From positions 3,407,081 through 3,471,080 of the forward strand of contig JAQFVV010000063.1 in the NCBI GenBank assembly GCA_028023455.1: a stretch of DNA of 64,000 nt. Direction: 5' to 3'. The notes below the pieces were generated by a model. It did no database searches, was not told the DNA's origin, and worked only from the letters and a program-made list of their open reading frames with translations. Shown here piece by piece: positions 11,001-23,200 of this stretch. Both the position numbers and the translations under genes were made by a program. Numbering within the stretch: the stretch's first letter is position 1; the number at the start of each line of letters is the position of its first letter. Source of the DNA: Epiperipatus broadwayi (Eukaryota > Onychophora > Udeonychophora > Euonychophora > Peripatidae).

Positions 11001-13610
11001 AGGAGATAATAGGATGGAATGAAATCCTTCATGAAGATTATATGTATCATATTTAAATCATGTTTTTCTTTGTGGTCAGTTACCAATATTTATTTGATAG
11101 AACAATTTATCAATTGGAAGACTATAAAATAGGTGATATCTGTCATAATGACAAATGGTGAGGATGGTTTATCTGTTTTTTCCATCATCTGAGTTATAAA
11201 GATCCACCTTCAAAGTTAATTGCCATCTTTCCTATTCTTTCTTTCACATTCACATAAAAAAAACTAGATAAATAAAGAATGTACATTAAAGTTAATATTT
11301 TTATTTAAACTTTATTTCATACCATAAATTATAGATTCAATACTTATAAAGCTATAATCCCTTTCAATAATAGGAAAGTGTCTTATAATGATATTAATAA
11401 TCTTTATTAGTCATTATAGAGATTATCCAATAATGAATATTTCTGTAGTGTAATTTTCACTACACCACTTTCATGCAAAGTAGGTATAGGGATTGGTTTC
11501 TATCCACTTTAAGTGAAAAGTACACAACAGAATAAAGATGTTTTTCTTTCATATTCAAGGCTTTTGATATACATCTAACCAAAAACAGATTATCTTGGAA
11601 ATGTTTAGAATTCACTTAACTAGTTATTACCAGTTTATAAAGGTAAAACAAAAATTATAATGTGTTATCATTTTTTTCTTCCTTTATCAACAATCATAGT
11701 CTAGCACTTTAAATATTTAATAGTAATATTAAACAGAAATATAAGAAAAATAGCCTCAATGATTTCCGGATATTAATGAGAAAAAATTACCCAGTCAAAA
11801 AAAACTCTGAAATATTTTTGCCATAGTACTATTATTATAAGAAAAAAAAAACAACAAACAACCTATCTGTCTAATTACATTTAAAAAATTAATATCAAAT
11901 ACTAAACTTGATATTTTGAATTGGAGCAAAAAGAAATAATATTACCTAATGTGAAATAAAACAATTATCAATAGGATAAGTTCAAGTATCAAATAATAAA
12001 ATTTTAAAAATGGATTATGATCGACTTTTACGTTTATTTTATTTTACGAAAAAAAAAAAAAAAAGAACTTTCAATTCAAAATTTAAAAGTATTATCATTA
12101 TGTACAACTGCATAAAACAGATAATAGATAGATATATATTATAATGGAATTACAGCTTCTTGGTCATTTAGTATTATAAATTGTTACTCTAGGGAAATGA
12201 TTATTTGTCTAACAATGATCAGCAGCTGACAATATAGAACATGGTGCGACTATAACTTGTATTTAATCCTACTTGATTATAGCTATGGATAATGACAGAC
12301 TGAAGCTTCCATCAAATATAAATTCTCAACAAAGATCCAATTATATTTTCTGATTATCATTCACCCTACATATATATTATTATTCTAATAGTTAAGTGTT
12401 TAAACTAGGCTTATCAGAAATGCTAGATGAGAAATTGATGAGAAATGATGCTTTTAAATAATAACAAATAATTTATCAATAAAATGATATATAGACAACA
12501 CAAAAAAAAAATATTTAGAATGGATCTGATAAATCAATCAAGTGTATAATAACTAAATTTATTTATTTTAAGAATCTTTAATTTCCCCTCAAATAATAAG
12601 TAACAATTCATATAATATTTAAAATGAATCTTTCCTATTCTTTTTATATCACATGTGAATTTAAGCATATAATTAAAAAAAAAAAAATCACTACATTAAA
12701 TCTGACATAAAAATAAAATGAGTTTTTTTGCAAATTACAGTATCTTTTAAATGCTATAAGCCAGGTTATTATTTATTTAATAGAGTCATTTAAAAGATCT
12801 TAACAAATTTTTATTTTATTTTGTTTTTTTGTAGAGTTCAATAAGTACACAAGCCCCCCCCCCCCCTCCTCATATTTAAAATATTAAATGTAATTGAACA
12901 TTTAAAATCTCTGGCCATAACATCATGGTTTTATATATATAAATGGCAAAATACGAAAATTTTCCAGAAAACAATAAGTTTATTTTATCATGCTTTGTAA
13001 AGAAAAAAAGCAGAGAAATACTTAATATGTGTACATACATCTCTTCCTTGGCACATTTCTCCTGTAATCCATGGTGGACCACTTCTTTGACTTCCTCCAT
13101 TTTAAAATAATTATTGAACTTTGTTACAATGTCACAAATAATATTCGACAAGACTAGGTATAATTAGTCATTTATTTTCTGTGTTCAGGTATCATACAGA
13201 CCCCAAATGACTACATTGTTTGGAAAGACAAAGCAAACACTTGACTACATTTTTATCCAGTCATGATAAATAAATATGAATAGAATTGAATAAACACCAT
13301 CTACATCATTACTAATTTGTGAGGCATACAAAACTGATAAACAAACAACTATGGTCAACTAGAAAGTATTTTTCTCTTTTCTTGTTGGCTAGCAACAGAC
13401 AAAATTTACATAGTAACATTTACAACAATGGGAAAAACAAAACTTCTTTACAAAATACTCTATGATCATCTGAAAATTAATCTGCATTCATTTTATATTT
13501 TAAAAATAAACAAACTTTACATTACTTACAAATTTATTTTTTTTAAAATTTGATACCAATTATGATTTGCCTTTAAAAAATTTTAAAACACATAAGAACT
13601 CCTTTTATTT
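11000..13610. other. AT-rich non-coding stretch, with a dispersed repeat
   Basis: No gene is called. At 11434-11480 the text AATATTTCTGTAGTGTAATT...CACTACACCACTTTCATGCA recurs at 21760-21800, marking a dispersed repeat. There is a C homopolymer at 12855-12868. This lies downstream of the last identified BTBD1/2 exon and could be intron or 3' flank of that gene. I looked for the missing PHR-domain exons here and did not find them. Confidence 0.45.
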
Positions 13611-13619
13611 ATTTATAGA

Positions 13620-14080
13620 GGTTATAATTAAATATAGTAGGTGTATTGGTTGTATAAGATGGAGTGGATGACAGAAAAGAGCTTGAATATCTGGGTTCAA
13701 ATCACTTCTAATTACATCTAGCTTACATATACATACTATATTTTATATTTAAATATTACAGACTCAGTCTGTATTCTGCTCATTCCTAATTCTGTGTATT
13801 TAAATGGTCTTAAGATCCTACATATGAAGGGTCAGAATGACTTATGGTCAATATGAGTATGATAATATTGATAAACAAGAGCTTTGAACATGCGACCATC
13901 AGATTTTCAATGATATGGAGAGCTAAAAAGTTTGAGAATGGAGAAGACTGAAGCCTATCCATTAAAGTTTGAAGATTTGTTATCTTAATATAAACTGAGC
14001 ACTGATTGGAGATCATTTATATTTTTCATATGTATGTAGTCAAGTATATCGGTTGTAAAAGATGGAGTGGTTCTGTCTTT
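13620..14080 (-). repeat. Diverged copy of the foldback repeat family
   Basis: It shares with 54.1-55.0 kb and 63.7-64.0 kb the ordered landmarks GGTTCAAATC-like edge, ATCAGATTTTCAATG, CCATTAAAGT.TGAAGATT, CTTAATATAAACTGAGCACT and a flanking TAAAAGATGGAGTGG. The minus strand holds an open frame at 13810-14016 containing VYIKITNLQTLMDRLQSSP...IENLMVACSK, which aligns with the frame in the other copies. Confidence 0.75.
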
Positions 14081-14707
14081 ATGATTAAAGACAGATTTTC
14101 ATTGGATTGGTTTATGAAACAAATGAATGGTAATAGTCTTTCAACTAAATGAATCTAATGTTAACTTGAAAATGATTTTCAGTTGAGACTCAGATCCCAT
14201 GAAAGTAATAAAATTACATCAGACACTAAATAAATACTTTACTGATTACCTATATTGGGAGGGTACAACTGAAAATATAATACAAAAAGGAGTTATAATT
14301 GGATGAGATGATCAAGTTCATCAAAAAAAAAACCACTTCTAAAAGAGTTAAAAAAACAACATAGCAAGATATCATATATAAAGTCATTAAAGATGATATA
14401 TGTGGCTAGTCAACACAAACCTCATCTATAATATTTTATTGTTTGTCATTCTATCTACTTTTTTTATCATTTGAAAATAGAATTGGCATATTTATTTGCA
14501 GGCAGTTGTGGCAGATATATTTAATAAATTAAAATATAATAATTGAAGATAATTGACTATCAACATATATAGTTTAAAAAAATCAATAATTCTAATATAA
14601 TAATTTAACTAAAGCTTGATCGTCCATTAGGACTGAATAAAATAAGACTAGTTTATAATCAAATAATTTTCATTTAAAAAAAAAGAAGTTACAATTGTTA
14701 AACATAC

Positions 14708-14795
14708 CTGAATGTTCACAGTATAATCTGTTGGGCCATGAATTGAACCATAAAGTCCAAAACCAACAACAAATACACGTCTGTCCACCATAAAA
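14708..14795 (-). CDS. BTBD2: BTBD1/BTBD2-like gene, third exon (start of PHR domain)
   Basis: This 88 bp exon is bounded by an acceptor (ATTAG) at 14796-14800 and a donor (GTATGTT) at 14701-14707 on the minus strand. Its first base completes the split CG|T arginine codon left by the previous exon. It then reads [20 protein letters not shown] followed by PTDYTVNIQ, an almost perfect match to the PHR-domain start of animal BTBD1 and BTBD2 (family [29 protein letters not shown]). It ends in phase 0. The remaining 100 or so residues of the PHR domain must lie further along the minus strand (lower coordinates); I did not find them in 1-14700, so they may be outside the window or missed. Confidence 0.92.
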
Positions 14796-17700
14796 CTAAT
14801 AATATTGATAAAAAAATATATAAATAGACATAATAAAAAAAATAGATATAATTTGTTGCTCAAAGGTCATGTGACATCTGAACACACGATTGGTAGACTA
14901 ACCGTTAAATTGTATGATCTGCCATGATTTTTATGAACTTGGATCAATATAATCTTCACAGTAATTTCACTTTACATAATGCAAAGAATAAAATATATAT
15001 GCAAAAATTTATTTTATCTACCAAGATGATTCTCATTTGAACAAATAAACTAAGAATATTCTGCTCAAAATATCAATAAATTACATATAAATATTTATAT
15101 GCACATACATACATAATATGAATATTTTTAAGAAATTACAAAAAGTGAAATTAAAATTCATATACATAAAAACATTTGTCATTTATTTACAAGTTAAATT
15201 TATTGTTTTTAGCAAAAAAATATTATTGTATAGTATTGGATTAAAAATATTACTAAATTTTGGACTTAATAATTATAAAAGTATTTCGTTAAATGTCTGG
15301 CACAGTTTAGAATAATGGTAGTGTGATAAATTCAAGAGTGAATTTACTCTCACTTCCGTAAAGTGAAAAAAAAAAAAAAAAAGATTATAAGTGGAACTAA
15401 CCTGTTAAAGAACATTAAATTTGGAAGCAATAGGCAGCTTAAAAAAATACACATCTCATTGCATTTTTGTTGTAAAAATAAATGAAATGTGGGAGAAAAA
15501 AATATACTGTAAGAATAGGTACAGAGTATTAAGAACAAGCCAAAGATGATAAACTTATTGAGAGATAAAAATGCAAAAGTTACATATTACAGACTATGAG
15601 ATAAGCTGGATAATTTGTGAGAATAAGATATATTCTGAAGATAAAGGCAGGCATTAATAATACAAGTATTATTTTAATGTCAAGAACAAAAGACTGGATT
15701 AATAGTACTCCAGTGAGTGACAAATGATTAAACTAAAATCATGTTCAAGAGATAGAGATGTGGTTGTTAATACATATACATAATCAGTAATTACTTGTAA
15801 TGATAAAGCAAAAAAAAAAAAAAAGGAAATGTATACAAAGAAATTGAAAAAATCATTAATAACTATATTTACAATGAGTATTAGAATACTATGACAGCAT
15901 AGGACAAAAAGGATAAATATGTAGAGATTATGAGTTGAAATAATAATGAGAAAGTCTAAAAAACAATTAATAAATACAAGTGCATATTTGGAAACTGATA
16001 TTGTTTCAAACACAATAAAGTAATACAGAATTGATATTGTCTTTTAAAAAAATAAGAACGACAACAAGAAGAAAAAACAGGGAATAATTATAGTACTAAA
16101 AGAAGTTAGAGGTAAATTTTCATGATTACTGGTTAAGAAAATAATCAGAAAATGAAGTAGGTTAAATGATAAAATAAATTCATATAAATGAAAAAAATTT
16201 CCTTACATATTTAAAAATATTATAAAAAAACAATTGATTATTAAGAAAAAATGCCTTGCATAAAAATGAAATGATAAATAAAGCAAAGAAAAAAGTACAG
16301 TATATATATATATAAAGTTTCATAAAGAAATATATGTAGAAGACTAAGTAGAAAGTAAAATGTGAAACATATAGCTAGGAGAGAGTAATTAAAAGAGAAA
16401 CTAGAAAGATTACTAAGAAGATATACATTTGATTTCATATATAGTACAATAAAACAATTTGGATGAAAAAAAAAACAGGATTATGGAATAAAATAGTAAT
16501 GGAGAATTGAAATCAGAGCTGTCCTGTCAGAAAATATCTAACCAGAAACAAAGACTCTTACTTCTCAATTTCATGTGCTACTTAAATTTTATGAAAATAT
16601 AATAAAATTAAAAAATAATTTTTTTTCACATACTGATAATTATTTCATAAGCATCATTTCCACTGTGGTCAGTCATTATCTAGTTTTATTTTCAAATTAT
16701 TTATAATATATTTTAAAAACTGTAAATTTTTTTTTTGAACATTAAATTTATCTGAAAGCAAACATTAACTAAATAGCAGTAAAAGTTTAAAAATGGGAAA
16801 AAATATTTTCCTATAAATTTTATTTCATTTGCAAATGATATTTAAATACAAAATTAGTATGAATCTATATATACACTATTTACCAATAATTTTTTTTTTT
16901 ATAAATATGGAAAAGGTATAATGTACTAACTTTTTAACACATGCGCACACAAAGCCCCCCCCCCCTTTTTTTTTTTGCAATCTATTAAAACGAAAGTAAT
17001 TTGAAATGTTGCAAAACATTTTTTTTTGTATTAACAATAAAATTTAAGTGATAATATTTTAGATATCAAAATTGGTATTTCTAAGCAAAATGGATTGACA
17101 AATAATATATTTTTTTCCCTTCACATTAATTAAGGAAGATAGAAGTTGTCAGTTTTTCAGGTAGGAAATGGAAAGCAGAATTGATATTTGTAAAAACTTA
17201 TGGGCAAAAAATAAATGAGAATAAAATTTAAATTAAGAAAATGGTGGAATGAATTAAAATTTTGAGAATAATTTCATTAGTAATTTAATAAATTTAGGAA
17301 GATGATTATATCAAAATAAAAAAACCTCTATAGAATGCCCTTGATATAAATATTAGAATTCATCCAGAATCTAATATTCCTATAAAAATTATTATAAAAT
17401 TCGATGTAAAATAATTTTTTAAAAAGACTGTTATTATTCCTTTGCTTCATATATCCAATTCAACAAATAATCAACTTATAATAAAAAATTTTTAATGTAC
17501 TAATATTCACGCAAGAAAAAGAATTTACCAATTAGTCTTTTAAACTGGCCATCATATTTTTATTATCTTATAAAGAATACTTCAATAAAATTTTTCTAGT
17601 GCTTTTAAAATGATAGGTGTTCATGTCTTATTTTCATACAAAAAATTTGCCAGAATAATAACAATATACAATTAATTTAGTTTAAAGTAGTTTGTTGAAG

Positions 17701-18756
17701 GCAGCAGCAGTACACAAGAATCCATGTTGTATTTTTTCCCTAAAAAGTTAACAGAATATTTAAATTGATTCACATTCTCAAGTTGACTATCCATAAAATT
17801 ACTAAAGAATTTTTTTAGCCAATGACTGATATTAATTAAAAAATTGTTGGAAAAAAAATATAAAAAGTTAATTGAATTAATAAGGTTAGAATTGATGAAA
17901 TGTCAAAAAAGTATTTAAAGAAATGAATAAAAAAGGATCCTTCTTGAAGAAAATGTACTAAGTAAAAGTCAAAAAAAAAAAAAAGGGTAGATAAGGTTAC
18001 AAATAAATATTTGAAGACTCGAAGATAATACATAATGATGTACACGATCTGTCTGAAAGCAATCAACAAAGTTTCTTAATTAGTTAAAATCTCTTTTTTC
18101 ATTTTTGTCATTAAGAAAATAAATTTTAATCATATTTACTTGGTAACAGTTGAAATTCGTAAATGTATGTTTGTATATAAATTTTGAATAGGATATATTT
18201 GGAGTAGAAATAGTATCTGCATTTATATCTTAAAGAAAAATAAGTTATATCAATATATTTACTATTCAAAATGCATGACAGTAATTTGATGAAAATATAG
18301 TTATTACTGATGTTTCAATGTAATTGGAAAAACATTTTCTTAGAGCTTATTCTTTTTTAGAAAAAGTTTTGTTGCGGATCAGTCATGTGCTTAAATACAA
18401 AAAATTTAATCAGCTTCAAAATATGCAGTAGAAAAATATGGTAGCTTGATGTCTACAAATCCAAAATAATTTTACATATATATGCATTTGTATATACAAA
18501 TATCTTTTAACTACACAGGAATTTAAATAAACAAACGCATACACGTGCATATAAAATACATACAGATTTACCAACAGAAGAAAACGAAAACCGGTGAAGA
18601 AGACAAAATGTAAATGCATGTTGGGATAGGTTTCTCAGCATTTTCAAGCAGAAGATTTGAAATAAATAAAAACAAGTATGAAAAACTTATTAGAAAAGAA
18701 AATGGAAGTTACTAAAGATAGAAAAAAAATTTTTTTTTTATTCAAACAATACTTAC
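14796..18756 (-). other. Intron of the BTBD1/2-like gene (3.96 kb)
   Basis: It runs from the donor GTAAGT at 18751-18756 to the acceptor AG at 14796-14797. The content is very AT-rich, with poly-A/T runs, a TA run near 16303-16315 and a C-then-T homopolymer tract at 16955-16977. Small open frames (for example 15699-16013 minus and 17836-18069 minus) are low-complexity, and none is recognised. Confidence 0.85.
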
Positions 18757-19914
18757 CGAATACGATCACTTGTTCCACTATAACCCCAACGACTTTCAAT
18801 CTGTTGGAACCTACAAACTGTTTGCTCCTTGCCAATCATGCAACAGCGTGGTATATCTAAGAAATTAACTGAAGGCTTTGGATTCACAGTAAAATATAAG
18901 AATAAACTGACAACTTCTCGGTCTGTAAGAATAGACGATTGGGCTGCCCCTGTAGCAAATTCTTCAACAGTCATTAATGGAAACCTAATGAGATTAAGGG
19001 CTGACCCAAGAACAGTCCTTTGATTTTCTGGTGTTATAGGTTGTTGTTGGCGATTGCATTCTTGTTCTGACCACCGCACAACTGCTTGAAATAATTTGGC
19101 TTCTTTTATTCTAAGAGTATCACGTTCCAATACTACACAAAGTGTATCTAAATCTATATCAGTAAAACCCTCAGCTGCCAACGCTTCTGCTGTATTTTTA
19201 TCAATAGTTTCTAAACACAGAGCTGCTAATTGAGGTTCATCAAATAACCGCGCCTGAGTTAATAACATGAATGCATTGTCACTACTTAAATTACGCTTTA
19301 AAAAATCTACGCAAGCTTTTTCTAAAGCTGGAACTGCATACTTTTTAGCCGTATAAAGAGTAGTCATAACAGTTTCTGGACCAATCTGTACTTCGTCTGA
19401 ATACAAAAACCGAAGTAATGCTAAAAATGCAGCAGGTTCGACATCAGGTAATTCTATTTCTTCTGATTTTGTAGCCATAGCACCATTAAACATGGCATCA
19501 AATACAGCACTTCCTACTGATAACACAAATTTATGAGCTGGAATGCGCTGAGCAAGAGGTCCTTTTCCTACGATAAAATGAACATCGCTTAAAACTTCAT
19601 TATTAAACATAAATGAGAATCTTTCTTGAACTGTAGTTTTAGTAGCTTGCCAATTGTACATACATGAAGGTAGATTAGGGCTCGCATTTGGACTAACGTT
19701 ATTACTATTGTTGCCATTGTTATTAGGTGAAGAGGCAATCGAGTGCGAAACATTATTTTGATGTGACGGTGGAGATGATTGCGCAATTTGATTAGATGGT
19801 GGATCACTTAACATACTATTATGGCAAGATCTGGGTGAAGAAGGAAATTCTTGCTTTGCAATATTTTCTTCTGAACCAATAGTCGCCATTTTTAAAAGCC
19901 TTCAAATATTACGT
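18757..19914 (-). CDS. BTBD2: BTBD1/BTBD2-like gene, main coding exon (BTB-BACK, start of PHR)
   Basis: The ATG is at 19889 and an in-frame TGA lies just upstream in the 5' UTR; codons 1-378 continue to the donor at 18756. Residues 1-75 are a Ser/Asn/Pro-rich disordered leader. Residues 92-198 are a BTB/POZ domain ([60 protein letters not shown]). Residues 203-305 are a BACK domain ([38 protein letters not shown]). From 350 the PHR domain begins (RCC...[18 protein letters not shown]). Near-identity to vertebrate BTBD1/BTBD2 across BTB and BACK shows strong constraint. Family members act as cullin-3 ubiquitin-ligase adaptors and bind topoisomerase I; that role is known of the family, not shown here. 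I cannot tell BTBD1 from BTBD2, since invertebrates usually have one ancestor-like gene. Confidence 0.96.
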
Positions 19915-20024
19915 CTATAAATAAAGTTAACTAATTAAGCATTATTAAAATCACTTATAAATCCAAAAATATTTTATGAAACTAATACAACGGTTTACAA
20001 CATTCAATTATTAATTATTCTTAC

Positions 20025-20110
20025 CTCAGCCATAAAAATTACAAATTAAAAACCACAAACATTCCACTTCCGATTAATAAATTTTCTCGTTTAAGATTTC
20101 GTTATTGGAT
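20025..20110 (-). other. 5' UTR exon of the BTBD1/2-like gene with a four-codon uORF
   Basis: On the minus strand a donor GAG|GTAAGAAT lies at 20017-20025, and a matching acceptor TTTATAG|ACGT lies at 19914-19915, defining a 110 bp intron (19915-20024). Splicing joins ATGGCTGAG to ACGTAA, creating the tiny upstream frame Met-Ala-Glu-Thr-stop before the true start. The upstream exon edge (about 20110) is a guess from where the intergenic sequence begins. Confidence 0.65.
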
Positions 20111-20625
20111 CGTGATATATGTAAATAAATATATATGTAAATAAAAAATCATTATTGTCAAAACATTTATATTTATTATTATTTTTAAAAACAAAATCTT
20201 TAGGATCATTTTTAATAAAAGTAGAAATTAAAAAAATGAAGTACTGTATATTTAAAAATTATTTTAAATTTTTTGTAATCACGTGATAAATTTTTGATTT
20301 CTTCATTTTTTACTTTTTGAAATGTTTTTTCATAGTTTTTTAACTATGCTAAACTGAAATATATTGGAAATCATTCAAATTCTTCACTGAATAGATGATT
20401 ACAAGTAATATATTAAAACCTACTATGTTAGTGTTGTCTTTAATTATTTCATTCGCCATATTGAGTCAGGTGATTTACAGGAAAAACAATCGCATACGCC
20501 TATTGATTACTTTTAAACAACATGAAATATCTCGTGCAGGTTGTTGAATTTCGTTTCGTAGTTCTTTTTATTAGGATATCGACAACAATTTTTTTGGGTG
20601 AACCAATTCTTTAGTATTTATCATT
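20111..20625. promoter_or_regulatory. Candidate bidirectional promoter region
   Basis: This is the stretch between the 5' UTR exon of the minus-strand BTBD1/2-like gene and the ATG of a candidate plus-strand exon. It has more CG dinucleotides and fewer repeats near its ends than most of the window (for example TTTCTCG near 20085, ATTTCGTTTCGTAG near 20550). No defined TATA or initiator element was recognised. Confidence 0.3.
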
Positions 20626-20710
20626 ATGTCTTCGAATGTTAATAAAATCCATAATGATATCAATTGGGTGATAGGAATATGTAAGAATGAAGAGAATTGT
20701 CCATTTTACA
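20626..20710 (+). CDS. Candidate first coding exon of a divergent unknown gene
   Basis: An ATG at 20626 begins 28 codons (MSSNVNKIHNDINWVIGICK, then NEENCPFY) that end in phase 1 at a strong donor A|GTAAGTATC at 20711. Amino-acid use is balanced, unlike the low-complexity frames around it. The head-to-head placement about 0.5 kb from a housekeeping-type promoter is typical of gene pairs. No family is recognised from 28 residues, and no following exon could be assigned. It could be a chance frame. Confidence 0.4.
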
Positions 20711-22900
20711 GTAAGTATCTAAATTTCTTCGAACGTTAGTTAATGAAATTACCGAGAATGAATTCGAGCCTTGGGAATTTCTAGTTATAAAAAAATTAAT
20801 AGTCTTCGCTTATTATTTATTTATTACTTGTTTATTATTAGACATCATATTTTAATGAGTTAGGTATAAATAATTCATTTTATTATCACATTTTTGTTTT
20901 TATTGATGAAGAGAACATTCTCATATTTATATTTTCCTCTTGTATTGCGTTTTTATTTTTCTATAATTTTATCTGAATGTTATCCATTAAGAATATATCT
21001 AAGTATTATTTAAATATATTATTTAATATCATATGTTCATTATAGTAGCGGATATCTAATGTTTATATTATTTAAAATGTTTTTTTATATGCAATTTATT
21101 GTAATTAAAAAAAAAAAAATTGACTTGATTTTAAGGATTTTTTTTTGTTTTTAAATTAAAACACATTTAAATATCCATTATTTAAAATCTGTTGTTGTAT
21201 TAATGATCAATTTAATATGAAAAATAGTAAAATATTTTATTTACTTGTAAAAAGAAATCCCTAGGGTATGATGAATCATGGATATGTTTTGAAAAGTTTA
21301 CAACGTGTTTTTCAAATAGTATTAATATTTTGCATATACTGATAATGTGTTTTATCATTCGCTTATCTATATAGAATATGAAATACGTAGCTTCGAATGA
21401 CAACAGCCCAATGCAGTAGGCAACTGTTGGTTTTGTTTTCAAAAATGAATCAAATAAGCTGTTTATGTTCTTATCACTTCGCGTAGTTAAAATTGATGTT
21501 CATTGCTGTGCATTGCTTCTTCATCAGGCTATTTTTGGGATTAGCATTATACGAAATAGACATACTTATCAGTGAAATATTTTTGAACACTATAGAAAAA
21601 TTTATTAAAAAAACAATTTAGTGAAATAAGGTATTCTTTGTAATATAATTATAAATTGAATGTTACTTAGTTAAAAGAATATTTGATTACAAACATAGAT
21701 TGCTAGATTAATAATTTTTAGTAGTCGTTAATTAGACTAGAGAGTATCAAATAATGAATAATATTTCTGTAATATAATTTTCACTACACCACTCATGCAA
21801 GGTAGGGACTGACTTAACTGGGAATCTATATTGAAATACATTGTTTGGATGCTGTTATATTTGATATTGATACATTTATTAACAAAGCTTTATTTATATT
21901 AAAACTTGTTTGTTTTAAAATTCTTTCCTAAAGGCATGATTACTAAATAGTAGGATATTATTACTTTGCATTAATGCTTGATTATCATTAAAAATAGCTT
22001 TGCCATTATTTGCCTCATAAATTAACAGTTACAATTTATTTTAATGTGTAACCATTTAGAGCTAATTCATAAATTTTAAATAATCTTTTACATTTATTAA
22101 GATTTATATCTGGAACATATAGGAAAAATAGAAATTATTGGTCTATTAAAAAGTGATATTTATTCATTCTCTCAATATCTTGTTTAAAAATTCACTGATC
22201 TAAGTTTTCTTTTGATGAACTATGTAAAAGATCTAGAATTTAATCATCAGTGAAGCAAATAAAATATGTGGAGCTTTAGAACCATAATACTAGGTAAATA
22301 ATTTTAAGAGAATTACATACATGCCCACACAGACATCCCAAATGCCATTATTCCCGAGATAGCTTGGGATAGCAGTCAGTCCTACTGAACTTGTGTACAA
22401 GAATGAAGATGGACATAAGTGTAATCTATTATTTAAATAACTTCACTAGAATACTTTAAAATAAACTTAATACATATGTTAACAATTTGTAATAATAAAA
22501 ATAAATGAAGTCGATACATATTCTACAATATAAATATCTGATAATTACTTCCATAGAATGAAAAAAAAAAGAAATAATAAATGTTTTTAACGTTATTTAA
22601 ATAGTGATCTTAAATAAACAAATATATATATAGGCACTCTCATACATGTCTGGTAATACAAAGTATTTATTAATTTTCTTAGCTTTTGTAAGACTAAACC
22701 ATTCAGTAATTCTCAAACAATAAATGCATTTACATATATATATATACATTAGCATACAATTAAAATTACTTCAAATCCAAAATTCAACTAGACCAGCAAA
22801 AAAATAATATTAAAACACAACCAAAGGTTTCACTGCTACAAGCAGACTTCTCAAGTGTAAAGAACTACAAAAACTACACAATATATATAATATTAAACAA
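20711..22900. other. AT-rich stretch, possible intron of the candidate plus-strand gene
   Basis: No exon is recognised. It holds a dispersed repeat at 21760-21800 (shared with 11434-11480) and short TA microsatellites at 22621-22632 and 22733-22747. Confidence 0.45.
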
Positions 22901-22979
22901 TACCCACAAATCCATTCACTTCCCATCCACCCTTAATATTAAAAGAACTCGTAAATAAGTTAATTGCTTCAGAATAATA

Positions 22980-23200
22980 AATTTTTAATAATAAAAATTC
23001 TTTAATTTTTCTTTTGATTTCATACAAATATACACAGAGGCTAAACTCTCCATACAGTAGTACCACCAGTGCAAGACAGAGTAATCAATGGATGCAAGAA
23101 GGTTTGTGCATAAAATCCCTATTGAAGCAGATGATTTGATGCTCAGATCCTGCTTCACAGCCCACATCCAATCTCCTACCATCTAACTATGTTCAAACCC
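22980..23200. repeat. Dispersed repeat, inverted relative to 26130-26230
   Basis: The stretch from about 23038 (AGAGGCTAAACTCTCCATAC) to 23125 (GTGCATAAAATCCCTA) is the reverse complement of 26135-26222 with few differences (ACTTGCACTGGTGGCGCTAC there). The two copies lie about 3.1 kb apart in opposite orientation. Confidence 0.8.

Noticed and set aside
12876-13151. Minus-strand frame with EEVKEVVHHGLQEKCAKEEM as a possible downstream BTBD1/2 exon
   Set aside because: The only resemblance is a KVVH-like word. The expected PHR residues before and after are absent and no convincing acceptor or donor bounds it.
15699-16013. 104-codon minus-strand frame in the BTBD1/2 intron
   Set aside because: Extremely Phe/Ile/Leu-rich composition from poly-A/T DNA, no motif, and inside an intron on the same strand.
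18678-19023. Plus-strand frames opposite the BTBD1/2 exon
   Set aside because: Antisense shadows of a strongly conserved coding exon.
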